Below are positions 55,981 through 64,000 of a stretch of 64,000 nucleotides of DNA, piece by piece. Made by a program: the position numbers and the translations under genes. The notes under the pieces are model-generated. The model did no database searches. It saw nothing but the letters and a program-made list of their open reading frames with translations, and was not told the DNA's origin. Source of the stretch: Entoloma clypeatum (lineage: Eukaryota > Basidiomycota > Agaricomycetes > Agaricales > Entolomataceae); the NCBI GenBank assembly GCA_963565915.1, contig OY751491.1:1674001-1738000 (forward strand), in the 5' to 3' direction. Position 1 is the stretch's first letter, and every line of letters starts with the position of its first letter.

Positions 55981-58900
55981 ATGTCTACCTCTCGCTCTGC
56001 CCTTGACTCCATCATCGTCTTCAACGGCATCGACTACCAGAGTTCGGCCGAAAAGATGAAATCGTACCTTCTCCATCAAGGAGTCTGGCGCCTCGTATCC
56101 GGTGACATTGAGCGCCCCGACATTGCGGACTTCACCATCATGGTCTCCACTCCTGCCTCTGCCACCTCGACGTCTGCGACCCAGCCTCCGGTCATCACCA
56201 CCACCATCGACCAGCCCGCCTTCCACAAGGAGAGGAAGACTTGGATCAGGGACGACAACATGGCCCTCGGTTCCATCCGCCTCAAGGTCTCTGAAGCCAT
56301 CAGGAGACACATCAAAGACGCTAAAACCTCAAAGGAAGCCTGGACATCGTTAAAGGACGGGTATTCGAAGGTCTCCCCCGCCACCATTTTCGGCGACTTC
56401 AAAGCCGCCACCTCCTTCAAACTGTCGGGTCGCGACCCCGTACCGGAAATCGAACGCCTTGGGTCACTCTTCGCTCGCCTCAGCGACGCGAAATTTGTCA
56501 TGCCTGATCTGATGCAGGCCATGATCCTGGCAAGTGCCATTCCTGACGCCTGGTCGTCCCTCTCCACTGCCCTCTTCCAGGTCTACGATGCTGACGACTT
56601 CACATGGCAGGCCATCACCGACAGCATCGTCTCAGAATACAGGCGCAAGTATGCAATAGGGTCTACTCGGGCGTCCAACGAGCAGGCCTGGAAAATCTCC
56701 AGGACTAAGCGAAAGGGGCAAGACCCCAAATGGGAAAAGCAAACAGCGCCGAGTACCTCACGTAACAACACTGACGAGCAGATGAACTCGACCGACCCAA
56801 GTACCGCTTCTGAAAAGAAGAAGGGAAAGGGACGCTGGCGCAACCAGAAGAAGCGTGCCAACAACGCGGACAATGAGTCCGACTGCGCCAAGGAGATGGT
56901 CGAGTTCATCGCACCAGCCATTGAGCAAGCCCCTCGTCAACGTGCCCCTTGCCCTCTCCCACCTCGTCATGCACCTGCCTTCACCACTGTAACGGGCCAT
57001 GGGAAAACTACGAGTACCGCGCAGCCTGAGTCGGAGAAAATGCAGTCACTCCTGCAATGCATGAACCCGCCTCCTTCTCAGTACACCGGGCTTCCCTCTG
57101 GAAAGCCGTCTGTGTGGAAAAAGAACAAGAGGGTGCGAAGACTCGCCTGAGAAATCGGTGCTCAACCCTCTGGATCAAACCTTCGTATCTTAGATACCAT
57201 CATTCCTGACATCGATAAAAGGCCGGCTAAACAGCGTCGCGTAGCCCCGTCGATAGAAGAATCGCTGAAAATAATGGACATCGACCAGGAACGGATGGGG
57301 CCGGATGTGTTTGAGGACGAGATAGAACTTGACGGTTCGTCGAAACCCTTTCTTAAACCTTACCAATTGCGGAAAGCTAACAATACCTCTCAACAGACGT
57401 ATGACATAATAGCCAGTACCAGTACAGAATGCGTAGATCACTTTAGCAGTGATTTACATAAAAAATATATCAAACATTTTGCTTCTTGTACACATTGTAA
57501 GGAAAAAGAACGCGCGCAATGGATATTAGATTCCGGCGCCTCCCTACACTTCACCTATGAGTTTAAGGACTTCGCATACTATAGACCTCTCACAGTCAAG
57601 CGATTTGTCCAAACTGCAGCTAAAGGGAAGAAACTGGAAATTCTCGGAGTTGGGGCCGTTCCAGTATGGCACACCCTAAATGGGGAAGTTAAAACCCATC
57701 TTCTCAGACCGGTGTTCTACATCCCGGACATGGACACACGCTTACTGTCCCTAGGCGTCTTCCTTAACCATGGTTACAAAGTAGACGGGACTTGTGGAGA
57801 AATCAACATCTCCAAAGGGCTGAGCAAAATCCAGTTTTCACCCCACATCCTTGGTCAAACCATTTACTGGTTAGACACTGAAATACGCTATGACCAGATC
57901 CATGTGATCTCAAGCAAAATCACTGTCGAAACATGGCACAAGCGCCTTGGTCACCCAAATGATCAAGCACTCCGAAAGATTCCCACCAGTACCAAAGGGG
58001 TACCTGAGACACTAGTACGTGAGAAATCACAGGAAAGTTGCACAGGTTGCCTCAAAGGGAAAATGCCGAATCAGTCATATCCCAATTCGATGACAAGGGC
58101 AACAAAAACCTTTGATCTGATCCATTCCGATCTCAAACAGATATCCACGGCATCATACCACAAATATAAATATTTCCTTACGTTTTTGGATGAATTTTCA
58201 TCCCACATCTGGGTCGTCTTGCTTAGGAAGAAGTCAGATGCCGTCACGGCACTACGACAATTCCTTGCGATGATCCAGAATCAATTCGCCGCCACCCCTA
58301 AGAAATGGCGAGTTGATGGAGGTGGGGAGTTTAACGAATACAAGAATGTACTTGCCGATCATGGAATTCTGGTCGACATCACGCTCCCATATCAGCACCA
58401 GCAGAACGGTAGAGCAGAACGGATAAATCGAACCCTGTGGGAGAAATCTCAGGCCTTGCACTTCGACACGTGCTTACCCCCTATGTGGTGGGAATTCTGT
58501 TTGGAACATGCAGCTTTTCTCTATAACAGAACCCCCATGCAGCGTCTCGAATGGAATACCCCTTACTTCAGGGTGACCAATGAGATCCCTGATATGTCAA
58601 GCATCAGAGTCTTCGGATGTCAGGCATATGTGTATATCCCAAAGGAAAAACGTAGAAATTCCCTGGAATCTAGATCTCGATTGATGATTTATCTCGGATC
58701 GAAGCCAGGGGTCAAAGGATACCGTTTCATGGATCCTGAGACCAACACAATTTTCATGGGTGGGAAAGCGATCTTTGATGAAAGCAAGTACCCTAGATGC
58801 CACATCGACCCTTTGCCAGAAAACCATCCTGAAATGGAAAACCCAGAACCGGCTGATGAGTTTGAGGACCTCATCCCCGGAAATGATGACAATGACAGTC

Positions 58901-60733
58901 ATAACGAAACACCTCGCGACCCTGTTCCTACTGGACAGGATCACCCTGAATCAGACAATGATTTGCCGCTTAGCGAGCCCGATGACGAGCCACGAGTATC
59001 CACTCCAGAGCCCGAGCAAGTACCAGATCGACCGATCAGGGAACGACGAGTTCGGAGAATGCCAGACAGCATCTATGGGGAAGACACCCCTGCTTCTGAT
59101 CTTGAAAAAATGGATCGAAGACGTAGATTGGGCGGTCAAACGGCATGGATGAACGATCTCCTGATGGAGGCAATCTCCATCCAAGTAGGCATCATCGAAA
59201 TGTCACACAAAGACATATACTCTCTTCTGAACAAAGAAGATTGGTATGCGGCAGAACATAAAGAGCTAGACATGCTCAAAAGCCGCGGGGTGATCACGGA
59301 GTTAGTACCTCTACCTACAGGGAGGAAAGCTCTAAGGAACAAATGGGTTTACAATGAAAAATCCGACGGGTGTTTGAAAGCATGCCTGGTTGCAAAAGGC
59401 TTCTCACAGGTAGAAGAGATCGATTTTGATCAAATCTTCTCACCGGTAGTGAGGTCGAGACCGTCCGGTTGATTTTGGCATTGACAGCCCTTGAAGGGTG
59501 GTTCATGACATTCTTGGATGTCTCATCAGCCTTCCTCTATGGAAGACTCCGTGAGGTGATTTACATGCGACAGCCTGAGGGCTACATAGTAAAAGGGAAA
59601 GAAAACTTCGTGTACCGACTATACAAAGCCCTATACGGACTCAAGCAGGCCGCATTAGCCTGGTGGAGAGAACTCAATTTCTCCATGAAAAAGCTTGGCT
59701 TTGTCCGGCTTCACTCCGATGTGGGAGTTTTCATTCACACAAGTACCAAAGGGGAAATTGTGATCGCCGTCATTTATGTCGATGACTCTGCTTTTCTCAG
59801 CACAAACCGAGAATACACGCTAGAAAAGAAGAAGGCCTTCATGACAACATGGGAATGTAGGGACCTAGGCCACCTAGTGTCTGATGGGGAACCGAAAGAA
59901 TTTCTCTCGATCCAAATAAGGCAACGTGGGAAGAGGATCTTCATTGATCAAGTACCTTACCTTGAGAAAATTCTCGCACATATGGGAATGAGCGAATCCA
60001 ATGCCACCCATACCCCACTCCCGACGGGCTACAAACCCATGAAATCTGAAGATGAACCCAATGCGGAACTCAGATCCAAGTACCAATCCATCATCAGATC
60101 ACTATTGTACTTAATGATCGGGACAAGACCCGACATTTGTTTTGCCGTGATCTAAATGTCCCAATTTTCTGCAAACCCTACCAAACACCATTTAGAAGTG
60201 GCTAGGGATATTTGCAGGTATTTGAAGGCAACAAAAGATTACGCAATCATGTATGATGGTGATTCTGGGAAAGGAATCTACGCCTTCACAGACTCCGATT
60301 GGGCGTCAGACGAAAACACCAGGAAATCCACCACTGTTTACTTCATATCACTGGCGTCTGGAGCAATAACATGGGTTTCATCAGCACAAAAAACCATTGC
60401 CCTCTCTTCCACGGAAGCAGAATACATGGCGCTATCAGATTGCAGTCGCGCAGTAACATGGCTTAGAAGCATGCTTGCCGAACTTGGAATGCAGATCGGA
60501 TCGGTTCCGATCTATGGAGATAACAATGGCTCCGTCTTTATAATCCTGTAACTGAGAAGTGATCCAAGCACATCGACATGCGATTCCACTTCGTCAGAGA
60601 AAAAGTATCCGAAGGAATTATTACGGTCGAATTCATCGAAGGAGTGAATAACCCTGCAGACCTTTTAACTAAGAATCTGGGGAAAATCCTCTTTAGCAAG
60701 TTTATCCCGTACTTCGGACTACTCAAAAACTAG
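55981..60733 (+). pseudogene. gag-pol: Gag-Pol polyprotein of Copia-1, broken
   Basis: A single long frame interrupted by mutations. Gag part 55,981-57,147 (MSTSRSALDSIIVFNG, KTSKEAWTSLKDGYSK; UBN2-type capsid) stops at TGA 57,148-57,150 but continues in the same frame to pol. Protease WILDSGASLHFTY; GAG-pre-integrase WHKRLGHPNDQAL with CTGCLKGKM; integrase core LIHSDLKQI, VDGGGEFNEY, HQQNGRAERINRTL; RT entry NKWVYNEKSDGCLKACLVAK; frameshift near 59,445 (one base lost in the R-Y-E-T-V-R motif); RT catalytic VIYVDDSAFL; TAA at 60,153; RNase H FTDSDWASDENTRKST, LSSTEAEYMAL; frameshift near 60,540; TGA 60,560-60,562; terminal NPADLLTKNLGK. No zinc knuckle is visible in gag. Confidence 0.92.
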
Positions 60734-60800
60734 GCAAAAAAGAGTACCTATATGGGAAAAAGTAAGATATATTTAGAAGTATGTACTAAATATGGGGGGG

Positions 60801-61109
60801 TGTTGAAACTTTTCCATCACGTAGATTAGATTAGATTATATTATATCACGTGACCTTAGACATCTTCAATTACATACTTGTTTGGTTGGTACAAACAGTA
60901 GTACGGTATATAAGACCAGGAAACTGTCAATATCAACAAGTTGTCTCTTGACTCTTAACCAGCTCCATCACTCTTACCAGCCTCAACCACTCTCACCAGC
61001 CTCATCCTCTCCAAACCATGTAAGTGACTAGAACGGTAGAGTAGAGTACTTCCACTGTAGCTGTGTTGCTCAGTACATCTGCGGCTAGCGCCCAGGTGGA
61101 ACTTCAACA
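60801..61109 (+). repeat. 3' LTR of Copia-1
   Basis: 309 bp, nearly identical to the 5' LTR, directly after TATGGGGGGG, and followed by the AGAAG duplication. Confidence 0.92.
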
Positions 61110-61263
61110 AGAAGAGTCACCTCTGTTCCTCTGGAAAAGAAAGGTTATCTCATGACAAACTTGTTCTGGAAGTGATCGAAGGTTATTCACCTTGGTATCA
61201 GAACCGTTGCTATTTCCTTCGTTGATGACGCCCAGTTCTGATCTGCTCAGGCAATGAATTAGA
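61110..61263 (-). pseudogene. Candidate 5' exons of the TPR-CHAT gene, cut off by Copia-1
   Basis: Removing Copia-1 and one AGAAG gives, on the minus strand, an acceptor CTTTTCCAG (about 61,130) followed by RNRGDSSVTANLDKMKK, which runs into the TPR frame at 55,299. Upstream a possible exon (about 61,263-61,186) starts MNHLIHCLSRSELGVINEGN and ends ...SDTK before GTGAATAA. The start choice is a guess; the alternative is that CTTGGTATCAGAACC here is a relic retrotransposon primer site. Confidence 0.35.
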
Positions 61264-62921
61264 TGGTTCATTCAATGCGTAAATCAAGGCCGTCACCTTT
61301 CTTTGACCGGGACCGCCACCTCGTCAACCTTAGTTCCAGAGTCCCCGACTACACCCGGAACGTGAGATACCTAGATAGAATGTGATTGGAATTCAGAGAA
61401 TGCAGGAGAGTCGATGGTGACACACCTCGCCCGCCGAATGCTCTTTCTCTCCATCCAGATGCTCGTTGGAATTCGGATCATTGAGATCACACCTGAATCG
61501 ACCGATATCATTCAAAATAAGGATGTTATCATAACCAGGGTGTGGAAGTAGGGACGTACTGCTCTTGAATGTTCTGATGCATTGTTTCCGCCATTCAATG
61601 GAGTATTTCAAGTTCGGAGGATTTGGGCTGAGAATTTGCTGTGGGCGCTGAAGACGATGGGTGCGAAAGGAAGAGGTTGAACGAGGCTGAGTCAAAGAAA
61701 TTACCCCCCTAGTCGCGTGATCACGACATGATCGCGGTATGAGATACAGCAAACGTTATTTGAACCCAAAGCATTCGCACTGGAACTCGCCCGCGACAAG
61801 CGTTAAGCTTCAAATTATACATCAGCCCCCCCTTGAAGGCCGAAGCAAACGCTAGTGAGTATGAGTAGATAAACATCGAACCTACATACCTTTCAAGCTG
61901 GGGTCTGCGCTGGTACGAGAAAAAAATCGCAATTTACTAAATCCGCAGTGTTTGCAAATGGAAATTCAAGTTGACTATGCCGTGGGTTCGGCTTAGGTTT
62001 GCTCTCGGCTATTGGACGTTTTTGAGGGGAGAGAAGGCGCTCACCAAGCATCCGGGAACGAAGGTCGTTGTTAACGTTGCGCGGGCGAGGGCTCGAACGT
62101 CTAGCGTTATGACAATAGCTGTCATAGGCCCAGAGTTCGACGGCGCCTGGAGAAGGTTAATTACTGCGGTGTGGTTTGAGGTGGAGCTGAAGTGCCGAAA
62201 ACATTAATATAAATGCAGGCGTCAACGCTGCGCAGAACGTGTAGAATGATAGGCCCCGAGTCGGATTCGACAGCTGTGGTCGTGAGATGACCACGGTTCT
62301 CACTTGTTCTGGTACGAAAAGTGTCTCTTGATAGTTGAGTTTTTTGTATTCAGAATTGCAAAGAAACGAAGTGCGTTCAGCATTCATGAAATGATGAATT
62401 GTCCATGTCCACAATTGACGTTGAAGGGTTGATCGACGTTGGAGAGCTATGACGCTAACAGGCTAATCTGCAGCAGTCACTCCTTTCAGCACCAAAAATA
62501 GGTTGACACGCACTTTAATTCATATATAAGTAGTGATAAGAATACTACACATACTAATAGGTGGGATGATGGTTGAAAATGAAACGTGTATGCTTGTCAT
62601 GACGTGTCGTACAAAGAAAAGGAGGATGGATGGTAACAATAAGGATGTGGAAAGAGAACGAAAAGGAAAAGGAAGAGAAGGATAGAAAAAAAAAGCCAGC
62701 TAGAAAAGCGAGCAGAGACTCATACAGCACCTTCCCATGGAGGCCATGAAGCAGCCTAGGCGACGTGGATCTATCATCTTCCGAACCAAAAGTATGCCCT
62801 AGACGGAAGCAAACAGAACAGGTTCTCAGATGAACATCCACGTCACAGCAGATAGGCGAAAGGCGAAAGGGAGGGGGGGAGGCAAGGCACCTTTACACAC
62901 AAAGGAGGGAGGGAGGTTTCT
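61264..62921. other. Intergenic, upstream of the TPR-CHAT gene and downstream of the last gene
   Basis: The minus-strand frame at 61,393-61,752 has no domain; it might hold further 5' exons of the TPR-CHAT gene (HPGYDNILILNDIGRF) but I cannot support that. A 62,640-62,700 purine-rich tract (GAAAAGGAAAAGGAAGAGAA) lies in the 3' flank of the last gene. No RNA gene seen. Confidence 0.45.
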
Positions 62922-64000
62922 TTACCAATTCCATTCCTCCTCCTGTTCCCGCTCCTGTTGTTTTGGTTTCGACGCAGACGACATCGGCTGCATCACCTTC
63001 ATCGTCGGTTTCGGCGGCTTCTGCCCCGCATTACCCGCCCCGCACCTCCCCCCTGCCCCGTTCTCACGCGCATGCTGAGGCAGAGACACAGGCGCAGCCA
63101 TCGTCGGCTGCCGCTTCAGACTCGGCGGTAAACTCGGCTTCATCACCTCCGACGACTCAGCGAGCACCCCGTGGTCTCCATCGTCGGCGTCAAGAAGCGA
63201 GGACGAGCCCGTTATGGAAGCTGTCATTGCAGAGGCGGCGTTGAGAGGGCTGAAGTACGACGGGAGAGGGTATGGGGACGAGGGAGTTTTCAGCTCTGAC
63301 CGCGATGACGCGGAATTTGAAGAGAAGGCTGATGGCGAGGGGTATGACGACGGTGGCGGTCCTGGCGGTGGTGGGGCGAGGGCCGAGAACACGTCTGATA
63401 TAAGCATTGACGCTCGTTTTTGTTTCTTTGCAAATCTACAAAGCAGGACATTAGTTCGTTCCTTGGGAAAAATATAACAGGTGAAACGCAGAAGAAGGGC
63501 AGGGAAAGAAAAGGAAAGACAACCCAATCAAGGCAAGAAGCATAACTCACGTTGACGTCCCCTTCTGCAGCTCCTCCCACTTCCGCCCAACGCTCCCCAC
63601 CCATGAGGAGATGGGCTGCGCACCTGCGGCCGAACCCCCCGAGAGCGCAAGCGATCCCAACCCCGGAATCGACGACACTGGCGGAAACCCAGCATTCATC
63701 ATCGCACTGGCCCTCTTCGCCTTGATCTTATCCTTCTCCCTGCTCGCCACTCCCTCCACCAACGAAATAGGCGGGAAACCCTTGTCTTCCGCCGGCGAAA
63801 GCACCATCCGACTCACATCCTCGTCCTCCTCACCAAAAAACGGCGACCGGGCATAATTCAAGCTCCTCCGCCTCACCTCCCCGTCCAACCCGTCCAAGCT
63901 CGCTCTCGTGTTCACGCTCGTCGTGCTCGTGCTCGTGCTCTGCTGCAGCGCCAAGCTCGCCCGCTTCATCTGCCGCTCCTCCCGCCTCATCTGCCGCTGC
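62922..64000 (-). CDS. Unrecognised protein, 3' part only (runs off the window)
   Basis: Two exons visible on the minus strand. Exon to about 63,551: MKRASLALQQSTSTSTTSVN, SLNYARSPFFGEEDEDVSRM, WVGSVGRKWEELQKG. An intron (GTGAGTTATG...TTTGTAG, about 63,437-63,550) keeps frame into FAKKQKRASMLISDVFSALA, then Pro/Ser-rich, low-complexity sequence ending KPKQQEREQEEEWNW and TAA at 62,922. The peptide WVGSVGRKWEELQKG...FAKKQKRAS looks conserved, but I cannot name the family. The region is mostly disordered; the functional domain is presumably beyond 64,000. Confidence 0.75.

Larger units (their letters stand above)
55305..61109 (+). mobile_element. Copia-1: full-length Ty1/copia element in the TPR-CHAT gene
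   Basis: 309-bp LTRs (55,305-55,613; 60,801-61,109) with tips TGTTGAA...TTCAACA, nearly identical (small differences in the ATTAGATTAGATT tract and AGCACCC/AGCGCCC). The polypurine tract TATGGGGGGG precedes the 3' LTR. Integrase precedes RT, the copia order. Coding frame has three stops and two frameshifts, so the copy is dead though young. Confidence 0.94.

Noticed and set aside
61186..61210. CTTGGTATCAGAACC as a primer-binding site of another copia element
   Set aside because: No LTR end precedes it; a splice-donor reading for the TPR-CHAT 5' exon is at least as good, so I list it only as an alternative.
1..64000. tRNA, rRNA or CRISPR array
   Set aside because: No cloverleaf with convincing A and B boxes, no rRNA-like stretch and no regular spacer-repeat array was seen by eye.

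Overview
The window looks like nuclear DNA of a mushroom-forming basidiomycete (Agaricomycetes). The evidence is intron-rich genes with ~45-60 bp introns, gene families typical of that group (BTB/POZ proteins ending in an FGLP motif, an HNH-domain protein, a TPR-CHAT protein), and dense Ty3/gypsy, Ty1/copia, LINE and small DNA transposons. The organism assignment is inference; no rRNA or marker gene is present.

Layout. 1-2,633: a minisatellite and small DNA transposons, including a hAT-type MITE with a perfect 8-bp target duplication and a TA-flanked MITE. 2,634-8,247 (minus): a complete many-exon SNF2/RING helicase of the Uls1/Rad5/Rad16 type. 8,478-9,915: two abutting MITEs that appear to share a TA. 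10,302-13,737: a BTB gene with a frameshift, an HNH-domain gene, and a second BTB gene with a nonsense codon. This second BTB gene is split by a ~7.3-kb inverted-repeat element (13,732-21,034); its last coding part resumes at about 21,031. Inside that element are a captured gene fragment and a fresh Ty3/gypsy element (Gypsy-1, 14,579-20,678) with 434-bp LTRs, intact gag and pol, and a GGGCC duplication.

22,101-44,335 is a nest of retrotransposons. Gypsy-2 is full length but inactivated. Gypsy-A is a fragment on the minus strand. Gypsy-4 was entered by a partial tandem (a deleted copy plus Gypsy-3). Gypsy-5 is inverted and joined head to head. 44,336-50,780 holds hAT-like word-repeat blocks, a second copy of the first minisatellite type, a LINE fragment and low-complexity sequence. 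50,791-55,304 (minus) is a large TPR-CHAT gene with one internal nonsense codon; a copia element (55,305-61,109, AGAAG duplication) sits in its 5' coding part. 62,922-64,000 is the 3' end of an unrecognised gene running off the window.

Main points of interest: (1) both gypsy families carry a Tf1-like self-priming signature placed about 30 bp downstream of a TATA box in family B; (2) gypsy elements of two families carry an extra ORF between the chromodomain and the 3' LTR; (3) nonsense codons in inactive copies are mostly CGA to TGA; (4) hAT-like repeats keep constant tips while each copy has its own repeated word; (5) a TPR-CHAT protease-like gene was split by a transposon.
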